64,000 nucleotides of DNA from Woronichinia naegeliana WA131. GTDB lineage: Bacteria > Cyanobacteriota > Cyanobacteriia > Cyanobacteriales > Microcystaceae. The stretch covers positions 4,806,272 through 4,870,271 of the forward strand of contig CP073041.1 of NCBI GenBank assembly GCA_025370055.1. The letters are read 5' to 3'. Each line of letters opens with the position of its first letter. Position 1 is the first letter of the stretch. Position numbers and translations under genes: made by a program. Below, in pieces: positions 46,196 to 55,497 of the stretch. The notes under the pieces were generated by a model. That model did not search any database. It worked only from the letters and a program-made list of their open reading frames with translations, and was not told the origin of the DNA.

Positions 46196-46609
46196 CTACG
46201 GAACGTTACTCTGAAAAGTACCGCCACTCATCTGGCCAATAATCACGTTTTTATCCCCCGTTGTCGTCTGAGTAATTTGTACTGCTGCAATGACCTCTGG
46301 GGAAGCCTCTGCCAGAATTTTGGCGATCGCTTCAGCTAATTCTTTATTCTGCTCTAGTAGTTTCTTCAACTGTACCCGTAGAGCGGCTTGTAAGTCTTCA
46401 TCGTCTGGATTATTCGCTACATCTATTGCGGCCTCCTTAGCTGACTCCTTAGCTTCAATCCGAGGACTCAACTTTGCCCAGATTTTTTTGACCGTTTCCC
46501 AAGTATCGGCACCAACCTTGCTGGCGGCACTCTCGGCGGCCTTACCACCAAGTTTCATCAAAGTAGGTAAATGGGGAGCGAGAAGGGCTGTCAAAGTTAC
46601 AATATCCAT
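46196..46609 (-). CDS. Helical protein with C-terminal GDKN motif
   Basis: 137 residues from ATG 46609 (MDIVTLTALLAPHLPTLMKL), the likely start because related small effector-associated proteins begin this way; longer frames up to 46714 exist. The N-terminal part is helical with KAAESAASKVGADTWETVKKIW; a second helical part (ALRVQLKKLLEQNKELAEAI) follows. The C-terminus TTTGDKNVIIGQMSGGTF matches the motif of the next gene. First gene of the presumed operon leading to the MoxR ATPase. Function unknown. Confidence 0.6.
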   Translation of the reverse strand: MDIVTLTALLAPHLPTLMKLGGKAAESAASKVGADTWETVKKIWAKLSPRIEAKESAKEAAIDVANNPDDEDLQAALRVQLKKLLEQNKELAEAIAKILAEASPEVIAAVQITQTTTGDKNVIIGQMSGGTFQSNVP

Positions 46610-46714
46610 TTTGTTTAAATGAGTACCAATAAATTCTCGTATCATAGCATTTCTTCTGTGATACAACACTTTATAGTCCAACAAAAAATTGGGGATGACT
46701 TTAACCAGCCCCAA

Positions 46715-46777
46715 CCTTCTCCCAGTCTCCTAGTCCCCTAGTCCCCCAGTCTCCTAGTCCCCCAGTCTCCTAGTCCT
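46715..46777. repeat. Short tandem repeats CCCAGTCTCCTAGTC
   Basis: A low-complexity run at about 46720-46775 made of CCCAGTCTCCTAGTCCC-type units, alternating two spacings. It lies between ctpA (end 46778) and the GDKN operon, where it may include part of the operon promoter. Similar short tandem repeats are common in cyanobacteria. Confidence 0.75.
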
Positions 46778-48070
46778 CTAATTAACAGCAGACTGAACCG
46801 TTGAACTTCCCCCTTTAGCAACCTGTTGTTTGAGGATCTCAAAGGCTTTAGCAAATTGGGGATCAGCTAAGGTGCCAATTTTCTCCCGATCCTTTTGCAG
46901 GGCTTTGCGTTGGGCATCGGTTAACTCAATTACCACATCGGGATCAATGCCATGCTTATTGATATCGCGTCCATTCGGTGTTAGATATTTGGCGATCGTC
47001 ACGGCTAAACCGGAACCATCCCCAAGACTGCGAACGGATTGCACCAGACCCTTACCAAAGGTTTTTGTCCCCACAATCACGGCCCGTTTATGATCCTGTA
47101 AGGCTCCCGATAGAATTTCACTGGCACTGGCCGAACCCCCATCCACTAAAACCACGAGGGGTTTATTCGTTAATTGCTGATTATTGGCACTTTGCTGCTC
47201 AACTTCCCCTTGGCGATCAACCGTAGAGACAATTTTGCCATCCTTTAACCAGAGACGACCAATATCGACACTGGCATAGAGTAAACCGCCTGGATTAGAC
47301 CGTAAGTCCAAAATATAACCCTTGACATTTTGCTTCTCTAAAGCCTGCATAGCTGTCCGCATTTCATCTCCAGCGTGAGCACTGAATTGATTTAAGCGGA
47401 TATAACCGATCTTGCCGATCGCCGTATTCTCTGCTTCAGCCCGGACAGGATGGATTTCGATCTTGGCTCTTACTAAGGGATAATCAATGTTGCGATTGCC
47501 GCGTTTAATGGTGAGAACCACTTGAGTCCCTGGCTTACCACGAATCAACTTCACCGCATCATCCACTTCCATCCCCTTAGTCGATTTGCCATCAATTTTG
47601 ACAATCACGTCTTTGGCTAAAATACCTGCTTTATAGGCCGGGGTTGACTCAATGGGCGCAATGACGATTAATTTTTTGCTATCCTTATCCTGGGCTAACT
47701 GGATACCCACACCTGATAATTCTCCAGATGTATCGATTTGCATAGCCTGAAATTCTTCTGGGTTCATAAAGCGGGTATAGGGATCGCCCAACTTTTTCAA
47801 CATTTCCCGAATGGCTTTGTAGGCCTCATCTGGATTTTTGTAGGTACGACCCAAATAATCCTTGCGGACGGCTCGCCAATCGACCTGATTAAAAGTGCCA
47901 TCCACGTAGGTTCGATTCACGATTTGCCAAACTTCATCCACCACCTCTTTGGGATTATCCTGAAAGAAAGCCTGAGAGCGAGCCAAACGAAGTCCCACGC
48001 CTGTCACCGTTACGGTGGTTAACAACAAGGCCGTTGCTCCTAAAATTAGCCCGCGTTTCTGCTTATCCAT
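46778..48070 (-). CDS. ctpA: Carboxyl-terminal processing protease (S41 family)
   Basis: 430 residues from ATG 48070 (MDKQKRGLILGATALLLTTV). N-terminal signal/anchor; PDZ domain ~105-190 (SGVGIQLAQDKDSKKLIVIAPIESTPAYKAGI); S41 domain with LVDGGSASASEILSGAL (Ser) and GTKTFGKGLVQ (Lys) dyad. CtpA types process the D1 protein of photosystem II; other paralogues (CtpB, CtpC) exist, so the letter is tentative. Divergent from ftsQ over ~110 bp. Confidence 0.88.
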   Translation of the reverse strand: MDKQKRGLILGATALLLTTVTVTGVGLRLARSQAFFQDNPKEVVDEVWQIVNRTYVDGTFNQVDWRAVRKDYLGRTYKNPDEAYKAIREMLKKLGDPYTRFMNPEEFQAMQIDTSGELSGVGIQLAQDKDSKKLIVIAPIESTPAYKAGILAKDVIVKIDGKSTKGMEVDDAVKLIRGKPGTQVVLTIKRGNRNIDYPLVRAKIEIHPVRAEAENTAIGKIGYIRLNQFSAHAGDEMRTAMQALEKQNVKGYILDLRSNPGGLLYASVDIGRLWLKDGKIVSTVDRQGEVEQQSANNQQLTNKPLVVLVDGGSASASEILSGALQDHKRAVIVGTKTFGKGLVQSVRSLGDGSGLAVTIAKYLTPNGRDINKHGIDPDVVIELTDAQRKALQKDREKIGTLADPQFAKAFEILKQQVAKGGSSTVQSAVN

Positions 48071-48181
48071 AATGTTTCCTTTTGCCAATGGTGAAGATTG
48101 ATGAAGAAAAAAAACTACTTTATTTTGAAATAGTCACCCAATCTAGTTATAACATTTCAGGATAGTGGTTGTAGTGATTGT

Positions 48182-49000
48182 ATGACGGATCTAGTTGTGT
48201 CTGATTCTCTCAAAGATAGACGGCGAACCTTAAAAAACCAACGTCAGTTGAAAGTATGGCAATCGCTTTGGCGTTTTTCTGTACTTTGTAGTGCCGTGGG
48301 GGGGTTGGTTTGGCTGATGAGTTGGCCAGAATGGAGCATTCGCGATCGCACTCAAGTTCAGTTAAAGGGGAATCAATGGGTTTCCTCTGACCAATTATAC
48401 AAGCAAGTACCTTTAGTCTATCCCCAATCCATTTGGCAACTTTCCACTCAGCAGATTAGCCAAAAAATGTCCACCATTCCATCTTTGGAGAAGGTGGATG
48501 TCACCCGTCAATTATTGCCAGCCCAATTAACCATCACCGTAAGGGAACGTCGCCCTGTGGCCCTAGCGGTGACAACTGAAGGGCCGGGATTTGTCGATAG
48601 AGAGGGCATTTTTATTCCAGCCGCTTCCTATGAAAAAACTGCGATCCAAGTCAAACTCCCCAAATCGCCGTTGTTTCTTGGCTATGATCCCCAATATCAA
48701 ACATTCTGGAAAAATTTATATCCGCTTTTAGCCCAATCTTCAGTCAAGATTGACATTATCAACGGTCGTAATCCTAGCAATCTGACCATGAAAACCGATC
48801 TGGGTATGGTTTACCTTGGCTCAAACCTCTCCCAATTCCCCCAGCAACTTCAGGTGCTAAATCTCATGAAACAATTGCCTTCGCGTGTTCCACCCCATCG
48901 AGTTGCTTATATTGACTTGACTCAACCCAAAGCACCTTCTGTCCAAATCACGATGCCATCTCCAAAGCAATCACCTGCCAGTAATGTCAAGAAGCCATGA
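48182..49000 (+). CDS. ftsQ: Cell division protein FtsQ (POTRA domain)
   Basis: 272 residues. N-terminal cytoplasmic basic part, one membrane helix (LCSAVGGLVWLM, ~38-49), then the POTRA domain (QVQLKGNQWVSSDQLYKQVPL) and FtsQ beta domain (LPAQLTITVRERRPVALA, PSRVPPHRVAYIDLTQP). It links early and late divisome proteins. It lies upstream of ftsZ in the cyanobacterial order. Confidence 0.92.
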   Translation: MTDLVVSDSLKDRRRTLKNQRQLKVWQSLWRFSVLCSAVGGLVWLMSWPEWSIRDRTQVQLKGNQWVSSDQLYKQVPLVYPQSIWQLSTQQISQKMSTIPSLEKVDVTRQLLPAQLTITVRERRPVALAVTTEGPGFVDREGIFIPAASYEKTAIQVKLPKSPLFLGYDPQYQTFWKNLYPLLAQSSVKIDIINGRNPSNLTMKTDLGMVYLGSNLSQFPQQLQVLNLMKQLPSRVPPHRVAYIDLTQPKAPSVQITMPSPKQSPASNVKKP

Positions 49001-49259
49001 CAATCATTGATGCCCTCTAGACTTGCCCTACCGGAATCATCTCTCTTTGTATTGACAAACTTCAGCAATGTTTCTAATCTAAGGACGTAAAGCTGAGTTT
49101 AGGCAATTTTAAACAATTTGTAGATAAAAAAGGTTTATAGATTTTATAGAATTGCTGTTCAACTCTGGTGATACTGTTGATAAACTAACCCTATCCCCAA
49201 ATCTTTATTTCCGTCTCTAAAATTTTATAGCGTACTGCATTTATCCTTTTCCCACTACA

Positions 49260-50540
49260 ATGATTTTTAACAATGACATTAACCATGATTTTTCCCTAGA
49301 TCATCCCAGCCTCAATGGAGCAGAGAGCGGGGAGTCGTCTGATAGCCTAGACGATTTGTTTGCCGATCAAGACGATTTAGCGATCTTTTCTACTCCTGCC
49401 GATCCCAAAACCTCGATTCAGTTAGATGCAAGGAGAAGTCAGATTGTGCCTAGTAGTGTTGCCAGAATTAAAGTAATTGGTGTTGGTGGTGGCGGTTGTA
49501 ATGCAGTCAACCGTATGATTAACAGTGGTGTAACGGGAATTGAGTTCTGGGCAATTAATACGGATTCCCAAGCACTAATACAAGCGGCGGCTCCCCAGCA
49601 GTTACAGATCGGCCAAAAATTAACCAGGGGTTTAGGGGCGGGTGGTAATCCGGCGATCGGACAAAAGGCTGCGGAGGAATCCCGTGAAGATATTGCCAAA
49701 GCGTTAGAAAATACGGATTTAGTCTTTATTACGGCTGGCATGGGTGGAGGCACTGGCACTGGCGCGGCCCCGATTGTGGCCGAAGTGGCCAAAGAAATGG
49801 GCTGTTTAACGGTTGGTATTATTACTCGTCCCTTTACTTTTGAAGGACGACGAAGAGCCAATCAAGCAGAAGACGGGATCAATGCCCTCCAATCCCGTGT
49901 GGATACTTTGATTGTCATTCCCAACAACCAATTACTGGCTGTGATCCCCGCAGAAACCCCGTTACAAGAAGCTTTTCGGGTGGCTGATGATATTCTGCGT
50001 CAAGGTGTACAAGGAATTTCCGATATTATTACTATTCCGGGTTTAGTCAATGTGGACTTTGCGGATGTCAGGGCTATTATGGCGGATGCAGGTTCGGCCT
50101 TGATGGGAATTGGTGTGGGTTCAGGTAAGTCTCGTGCCAAAGAAGGGGCTACGGCGGCGATTTCTTCCCCGCTTTTAGAATCATCTATTGAAGGAGCCAA
50201 GGGTGTTGTCTTTAATATCACTGGCGGTTATGATTTGACCCTTCATGAGGTGAATGTTGCGGCGGAAACTATTTATGAAGTAGTTGATCCCAACGCCAAT
50301 ATTATTTTTGGGGCGGTTATTGACGAGAAAATGCAAGGGGAAATGCGCATTACGGTGATTGCAACGGGTTTTAGCGGAGATCATCGCCCTGTTAAGGAAC
50401 TTGAGGTCGTTGCCCCCAAACCAGTTGTTCCTTCCCTATCGATATTAACCTCTGCCCCTGTCGAGAATCCCCCTCGGCGTGAGACCGATATTCCTGGCTT
50501 TTTACGTGATCGTCGTGATCGTCGTTTTCCGAAGTCTTAA
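49260..50540 (+). CDS. ftsZ: Cell division protein FtsZ
   Basis: 426 residues. Tubulin-type GTP site [10 protein letters not shown] and [15 protein letters not shown] are intact; the C-terminal peptide includes [10 protein letters not shown], the conserved FtsA/SepF-contact tail. The N-terminal ~60 residues are an acidic extension usual in cyanobacteria. It forms the Z-ring. A 259-bp leader separates it from ftsQ and may hold its own promoter. Confidence 0.98.
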   Translation: MIFNNDINHDFSLDHPSLNGAESGESSDSLDDLFADQDDLAIFSTPADPKTSIQLDARRSQIVPSSVARIKVIGVGGGGCNAVNRMINSGVTGIEFWAINTDSQALIQAAAPQQLQIGQKLTRGLGAGGNPAIGQKAAEESREDIAKALENTDLVFITAGMGGGTGTGAAPIVAEVAKEMGCLTVGIITRPFTFEGRRRANQAEDGINALQSRVDTLIVIPNNQLLAVIPAETPLQEAFRVADDILRQGVQGISDIITIPGLVNVDFADVRAIMADAGSALMGIGVGSGKSRAKEGATAAISSPLLESSIEGAKGVVFNITGGYDLTLHEVNVAAETIYEVVDPNANIIFGAVIDEKMQGEMRITVIATGFSGDHRPVKELEVVAPKPVVPSLSILTSAPVENPPRRETDIPGFLRDRRDRRFPKS

Positions 50541-51042
50541 GGTGGATTTGGTGAATTAATTTGTTGCATTGGTTGGTTTTTCGCGCTTGCTCAACCAAAG
50601 GTTTGCTTGAGGCTGATCTCAGAAGAGGTGAGCCTAATTTGGCGTGACAACCTGGAAACCGTCCGTCAAATGTTAAGTTTGTTTGCAGAAACTTGATTTA
50701 TGTGTTAAGTTATGTTTCAAGGGGCATACCTTTGACCACGCTGAATCGATTATTAGGAGGCGTAAAACCATGCTCTGCTGTTCAGTCCACTCACTTCATC
50801 CCTACAGTTGCTGATTGAACCTTTAGAAATTTTGACCAGATAATATCGCCATCTGCCTTTAAGTCTTCACAAGATCAAGGTTTAGACCGATTTGGAATAG
50901 ACCGATTAATGCACCGAACAGAACAAAGAATCTTGTTTAGGCATTCATTCGGTTAGTTTACTCCTAGCTTGCGATGGGGATAGGCTCCAAATTGAAGACT
51001 AGATGGTTTAGACATCTCACCTCAACCATAGGAGGTTGCATT
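50541..51042. other. Intergenic region between ftsZ and SDR gene
   Basis: About 500 bp without a long gene. A possible short ORF with a strong ribosome site lies at 50770-50814. A palindromic pair GGTTGGTTTTTCGCGC...TTGCTCAACC near 50570-50595 follows ftsZ and may act as a transcript end. The start of the SDR gene is set by AGGAGG just before ATG 51043. No tRNA or riboswitch was recognised. Confidence 0.5.
50770..50814 (+). CDS. Possible 14-residue Cys-rich leader peptide
   Basis: ATG 50770 is preceded by AGGAGG (50756-50761) at ideal distance and encodes MLCCSVHSLHPYSC before TGA. Three Cys and two His in 14 codons are unusual for chance. It could be a translated leader that controls the gene behind it, or merely noise. 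No transcription attenuator was identified. Confidence 0.3.
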   Translation: MLCCSVHSLHPYSC

Positions 51043-51822
51043 ATGAATTTACAGGCAAAGACTGCTTTAGTAACTGGGGCATCCAGAGGAATTGGCCGGG
51101 CGATCGCCCTTGAATTAGCTCTATCGGGATTACAACGTTTGATTGTGGTTGCCCGGAATCAGGAAAATCTGGTACAACTGGCTCAGGAAATTGCACAGCT
51201 TAATGCCAACATTGAGGTTGTGGTTCTGCCGTTGGATCTCACTCAACCGGTGATGGTAAATACGGCGATCGCCAAAACCTGGCGGGATCATGGCCCCATC
51301 CATCTTCTGGTTAACTGTGCGGGAGTTGCTCACCAAAGTTCCTTTTTAGAAAGTCGTTTTCCAGAGGTCTATCAAGAAATTTCTCTGAATCTATTAGGAC
51401 TCTATACCATTACCCGTTGTGTTGCACGGCGAATGGTTTCCCACAAAGAAGGAACGATTGTCAATGTCTCCAGCTTAATGGGGAAAGTGGCCGCTCCGAC
51501 AATGGCGACCTACTCTGCTACAAAATTTGCCATTCTGGGTTTTAGTCAGGCTCTCCGCAGTGAACTCGCTGCCCATAATATTCGGGTTGTCACCTTACTG
51601 CCCACCCTGACCGATACCGATATGGTCAAAGAACTCAAACGCTTCCGTTGGGTTAGGGCTATGACTCCTAAGCGAGTTGCCACGACTTTTATGCGAGGAC
51701 TTCAACAAGGAAAGACAGAAATTTTGGTCGGTTGGCAGAGTCACTTAGCGGTGTGGTGTCAGCGTTTAGCCCCTTGGCTGATGGATCAGATTCTCGCTTT
51801 CTCGGCTCCCCAATCCGTCTAA
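51043..51822 (+). CDS. Short-chain dehydrogenase/reductase
   Basis: 259 residues from ATG 51043 with AGGAGG in front (an in-frame 50974 start would add an unrelated leader). Rossmann motif TGASRGIG at 12-19, NCAGVAH region, catalytic Ser in NVSSLMG and YSATK (Tyr/Lys). NAD(P)-dependent oxidoreductase; substrate unknown. C-terminus is basic and may associate with membranes. Confidence 0.9.
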   Translation: MNLQAKTALVTGASRGIGRAIALELALSGLQRLIVVARNQENLVQLAQEIAQLNANIEVVVLPLDLTQPVMVNTAIAKTWRDHGPIHLLVNCAGVAHQSSFLESRFPEVYQEISLNLLGLYTITRCVARRMVSHKEGTIVNVSSLMGKVAAPTMATYSATKFAILGFSQALRSELAAHNIRVVTLLPTLTDTDMVKELKRFRWVRAMTPKRVATTFMRGLQQGKTEILVGWQSHLAVWCQRLAPWLMDQILAFSAPQSV

Positions 51823-51983
51823 TCTCTAGGTAATTTTTTAGCCCCTCTTCAATCTTCAGAGGCTTCTTCCTGAAACCTTTCTTTAAGGAGCCTCTATTCT
51901 CCTGGGAACGCTAAGGCCTACAATATAAGGGGATAAGCTTATTTCCCATAACTCAATTTTCCAGGTGTTTCTCGTTGATCGAT

Positions 51984-52514
51984 ATGAATGATAATTTGCC
52001 CGTTGTCTATCTATCAGGTTTACTTCTCCTATTATTTGGCCTCACCATTTTTGTTCTACGTCAAATTATTAAAAGTCGTCGTATAGAAAGTACTGCCTCT
52101 AAATTACAGAAAAAAATTAAGGATGGTGGTGGAGTTGCCCAAGATTACTACCAGTTGGGGAGTATTTTTCTTGATAAAAAACTCTATGTTCAATCTATTA
52201 ATCTTTTTCAAAAAGCCTTAAAGTTGGCCAATGAAATAGAACCAGAAAATAAGGCATTAATTTATAATGCCTTGGGTTTTGCCTATTTTGCTCAGGAACA
52301 ATATGATCTGGCCATTCGTAATTATAAGGAAGCTCTAAAACTCTATCCAGATTATGTGATTGCCCTTAATAATTTAGGGAACGTTTACGAGAAAAAACAG
52401 ATGGTTAATAAGGCCGTAGAAGTCTATGAGCAAACCTTAAAATTTGATCCTAAAAATAGTATTGCAAAGCGTCGTTTTGAGTCTCTTCAAAAACGGTTAG
52501 TAGAATCCAATTAA
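51984..52514 (+). CDS. ycf37: Ycf37-like TPR protein (photosystem I assembly)
   Basis: 176 residues from ATG 51984. One N-terminal membrane helix (YLSGLLLLLFGLTIFVLRQII) and three TPR units (YQLGSIFLDKKLYVQSINLFQKAL; IYNALGFAYFAQEQYDLAIRNYKEAL; ALNNLGNVYEKKQMVNKAVEVYEQTL). This size and layout match cyanobacterial Ycf37, which supports photosystem I trimer assembly. Symbol moderate in certainty as TPR proteins resemble each other. Confidence 0.7.
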   Translation: MNDNLPVVYLSGLLLLLFGLTIFVLRQIIKSRRIESTASKLQKKIKDGGGVAQDYYQLGSIFLDKKLYVQSINLFQKALKLANEIEPENKALIYNALGFAYFAQEQYDLAIRNYKEALKLYPDYVIALNNLGNVYEKKQMVNKAVEVYEQTLKFDPKNSIAKRRFESLQKRLVESN

Positions 52515-52607
52515 TTTAGTCTTTGTGGTTCAAATATCTTGGACTAGAATTCACTGCAAGCGACTAACTTCTGTAAAATAGCGATTTAGAGAGGACGTAA
52601 AATTCCT

Positions 52608-53069
52608 ATGACTAAATATAAAGAACTCTGTCAAGCCTATGCAAATGCGCGCCAAGCCTCTCTCCAATCTATTGAGACATGCCAAGGGTTTGCGGAAATT
52701 TTCATTGATCACATGAGTGAGTATTTTCAATGTCGAGTGGAAATGCAAAATGTTAGTTTTGATGAACAGGGATCTATGCACTTTTATCCGGCTATTACCC
52801 TCTATACCAATCCCCATCAACCCGTAATGGATAATGGTGAGGTGGTCGTTGTTTCCCTGTCGTTAGAAAAAATGGAAGATATTTATTTAGTCACCTTATT
52901 TCCCTGGGAGAAGCCTTTCCCTTTGAGAAAAAGCCAATTAGAAAAGCTAGATGATTTCACCCCTGTTTATGATTTCATCTATGAACAAATTTTAAATGCC
53001 TATGCTAATGCCATGATTTCGGTTCGGGATAGTCAAACTAATATTCGTAATTTAGGCTGGGATTTCTAA
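52608..53069 (+). CDS. Conserved cyanobacterial protein, unknown function
   Basis: 153 residues, no membrane segment. Features: N-terminal helix MTKYKELCQAYANARQASLQSI, mixed sheet core (MHFYPAITLYTNPHQPV ... VVVVSLSLEKMEDIYLVTLFPW), C-terminal helix with YANAMISVRDSQTN. No family recognised. It follows ycf37 after 93 bp and precedes a second small protein. Confidence 0.6.
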   Translation: MTKYKELCQAYANARQASLQSIETCQGFAEIFIDHMSEYFQCRVEMQNVSFDEQGSMHFYPAITLYTNPHQPVMDNGEVVVVSLSLEKMEDIYLVTLFPWEKPFPLRKSQLEKLDDFTPVYDFIYEQILNAYANAMISVRDSQTNIRNLGWDF

Positions 53070-53165
53070 ATCGGTGATGATTTCCTAACCAATGCAGAAT
53101 CATTTAAGGTTTAGGTCTAAATATTTAGGTTAGGATCGGTAGCAAGCTTAAGGAGGCTAAATCTT

Positions 53166-53375
53166 ATGTCTGAAACGATTGAAGAACTCTATACAGAACT
53201 AGAGAATCTTGACCAAGCTGATCCGGTTGAGGGGGCAAAGTGTCGAGAACAGGTTCAAGAAATTTTTGCTAATCCTTCTATTGCAGTACGGATTAAAACC
53301 GCGATCGCCGATCTGCTGATGCAAGCCAACCAAGCGTTAGTCCTTAAAACCGTTAAGGAAGAGGATAGTTATTAA
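53166..53375 (+). CDS. Small acidic helical protein
   Basis: 69 residues from ATG 53166 with a GGAGG ribosome site. Acidic N-terminus (MSETIEELYTELENLDQADP) and a helical C-terminus (IAVRIKTAIADLLMQANQAL). Unknown function; frequent as a small ORF in cyanobacteria. Confidence 0.55.
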   Translation: MSETIEELYTELENLDQADPVEGAKCREQVQEIFANPSIAVRIKTAIADLLMQANQALVLKTVKEEDSY

Positions 53376-53399
53376 GTTTTGACATTGGATTAAACGAGA

Positions 53400-53876
53400 T
53401 TGAAACATTGGTGGCGATTAATATTGATCCTCGGTTTGCCTGGCTGTAGTCAGGCGATTTTTATTCAACCCCAATTACCCAGTGGTGGGATTAATAGTTT
53501 CGCGCCGGATGAGTCTCCCACTTATAGTGCTGATGGTCGCTATTTAGCTTTTGCTTCGGATCGCAACGGACGACGGGAAATTTTTCTTTATAACTTAGAG
53601 CAACGTCGCCTTATCCCTTTACCGAATTTGAATCAGCCTAATAGTACTCAATCTGAACCGTCTCTCAGTGCGGATGGTCGTTGGTTAGCCTACGTTTCTA
53701 CGGCTAGGGGCAAAACCGATATTATGCTCTACGATCGCGATCTCCAACGTTCGGAACTGTTAACGGCCAATGTGCGAGGTTCGGTTCGACATCCGACGAT
53801 TAGCGGTGATGGTAAACAAGTTGCTTTTCAAAGTAACCAATTAGGACAATGGGATATTGTTTTAGTCAATCGTTAA
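53400..53876 (+). CDS. TolB-like WD40/PD40 lipoprotein
   Basis: 158 residues from TTG 53400 (no ATG upstream in frame). Lipobox-like LGLPGCSQ (residues ~12-19) suggests a lipoprotein. Three PD40 repeats (SPTYSADGRYLAFASDRNG; EPSLSADGRWLAYVSTARGK; HPTISGDGKQVAFQSNQLG) as in TolB. Half a TolB propeller in length. The stop codon lies in the 6-bp target site (53874-53879) of a miniature element that follows. Confidence 0.78.
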   Translation: MKHWWRLILILGLPGCSQAIFIQPQLPSGGINSFAPDESPTYSADGRYLAFASDRNGRREIFLYNLEQRRLIPLPNLNQPNSTQSEPSLSADGRWLAYVSTARGKTDIMLYDRDLQRSELLTANVRGSVRHPTISGDGKQVAFQSNQLGQWDIVLVNR

Positions 53877-53879
53877 TTG

Positions 53880-54089
53880 GGGTTTGCCGAATAAAGGCAG
53901 AACCTTTATCAGATAAGCTTTTCAGCCATTTTGAACACGATTAGGTGCAAGCTTATGGCATTTGAAGGCTCAAAATCCATGCACTTTGCTAGAAAATTGT
54001 GGGTTAAAATCGGAAACTGATTTCTGAAGTCACCATTTTTCGCGCCCTGTGGCATCTAGGTTCGATTTGCAGACTTATTCAGCAAGCCC
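53880..54089. mobile_element. 210-bp miniature element related to the IS5-type ends
   Basis: Ends GGGTTTGCCGAATAAAGGCA and complement GGGCTTGCTGAATAAGTCTG (54089 end). The termini resemble those of the IS5-type IS at 18806 (GGGCTTGCTGAAAAA). Perfect 6-bp target copies TAATTG at 53874-53879 and 54090-54095. No coding sequence; probably moved by such a transposase in trans. Confidence 0.8.
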
Positions 54090-54118
54090 TAATTGGTTAA
54101 TAAAACAGTCAAAATCAA

Positions 54119-55147
54119 CTAACGCAAATAATCAATAATGCCGGCCGCGATCGCCTCTGCCATCCGTTGTCGATAACGGGGATTAGCCAAATTACGATTA
54201 TCTTTTTCGCCGGTGACAAATCCCACTTCCACTAAGGTAGAAGGCATTGAAGATTTTCGCAATACATAAAATCTGGCTCGTCGGATGCCTCGATCTGCAA
54301 TATCAATACGCCGTAGCACACTGCGATGAATACTTTTAGCTAGACCATAGCCGCTTGAATAGTGATAGGTTTCCAAGCCATTGATCTCTGCTCTCCCCAT
54401 TCCCATGGAATTGGCATGAATACTGACAAAAATAGTGGCATTGACCGCTTCAGCCCGCGCCACTCGGCCTTTAAGGGAAATAAAAGTATCGTTAGCACGG
54501 GTTAGCACGACTCCAATCCCCTGTTTTTCCAATTCTTTGGCAACGGCTAAGGAAATCGAGAGAACAATATCTTTTTCCTGTTGACCCCTTAGTCCGATCG
54601 CGCCTGGATCTTGTCCCCCATGACCGGGATCAATAATCACCGTAAACTGTTTAATGGGCCGAGGTGCTGGTTCAGGAACGGCGATCGCCACAGGCTCGGT
54701 CGGAGGCGTATATTCTGACATCATTAAAAACTTGGGCAATTGGGCCGCCCAACGGTTCGGAGCTAGACCCCGCACTTCCACTTCCCAGGGACGCATACTA
54801 TAGGCTTCGTTCAACTCCACCACAATGCGAGTGGTTGCACGGTTCACCTGACCGACCCGTACCATCTTTACATAGCTACTGATCGCTTTTTCCAAAGTGG
54901 GGCCGCGATGATAGATACCCGGTAAATCAATGACTAAACGAGTTGGATTGGCTAACAGTTGCACCTGGGGTCGGACATTATCATCGGTAATAATGTCTAA
55001 ACGACTATCTTGAAGATCAAATTTCCAGTACTCCAGCGATCCTGCCAGGACAGAACTGCAAAATAGAGGTAAGGCCAACAGATTGGCTACCAGATAAGCA
55101 AAGCTTTTTTTCACTAACACACTCCTCACCCTTGCCAAACCATTCAA
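54119..55147 (-). CDS. N-acetylmuramoyl-L-alanine amidase with AMIN domain
   Basis: 342 residues. N-terminal export signal (LLALPLFCSSVLA), AMIN domain ~37-130 (targets septal or cell-wall sites), and Amidase_3 domain ~160-342 with VIIDPGHGGQDPGAIG (Zn His), SIHANSMG (Zn His), LVEVGFVTG (Glu). AmiC-type peptidoglycan hydrolase, used in cell separation. Overlaps the start region of the YkgJ-like gene's stop by 4 bp. Confidence 0.93.
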   Translation of the reverse strand: MNGLARVRSVLVKKSFAYLVANLLALPLFCSSVLAGSLEYWKFDLQDSRLDIITDDNVRPQVQLLANPTRLVIDLPGIYHRGPTLEKAISSYVKMVRVGQVNRATTRIVVELNEAYSMRPWEVEVRGLAPNRWAAQLPKFLMMSEYTPPTEPVAIAVPEPAPRPIKQFTVIIDPGHGGQDPGAIGLRGQQEKDIVLSISLAVAKELEKQGIGVVLTRANDTFISLKGRVARAEAVNATIFVSIHANSMGMGRAEINGLETYHYSSGYGLAKSIHRSVLRRIDIADRGIRRARFYVLRKSSMPSTLVEVGFVTGEKDNRNLANPRYRQRMAEAIAAGIIDYLR

Positions 55148-55497
55148 TCCTCGGCAACAGCGTGATTATAGCGCATTAGTTCCAGACTCTCCTCACCGTA
55201 AACTCCCTCAATCTGTTGACAGCAGCAGTCTATGGCAAAATCATTAAAATCTTCTGCCCCAACGCCAAACATGCTCGCAAAGGTATCAGGTCGCACGCGA
55301 CAAAAACGAGGACGGTCTTCATAAATGCGACATTCTCGCAATTCCGCATCATAGTTAATACACCAGCCATCCTCACCCACGAGACTCAGGTACAAGCCTA
55401 AGTCCTCCGTCGTGAGATAACTCTCCAATTCGGGGCGATCGCTGGGATCGAGATTACAACAGGCTCCACAGCCCTGAATACATTGCCAAGTTGCCAT
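55144..55497 (-). CDS. YkgJ-family cysteine-cluster protein
   Basis: 117 residues. Cys cluster CIQGCGACCNL near the N-terminus, plus Cys in WCINY, ECRIYEDRPRFCRVRP and DCCCQQ. The CxxxCxxCC..C..RPxxC pattern is typical of YkgJ-like proteins, which bind Zn2+ or Fe-S. Its stop overlaps the amidase start, suggesting co-expression. Function unknown. Confidence 0.88.
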   Translation of the reverse strand: MATWQCIQGCGACCNLDPSDRPELESYLTTEDLGLYLSLVGEDGWCINYDAELRECRIYEDRPRFCRVRPDTFASMFGVGAEDFNDFAIDCCCQQIEGVYGEESLELMRYNHAVAED

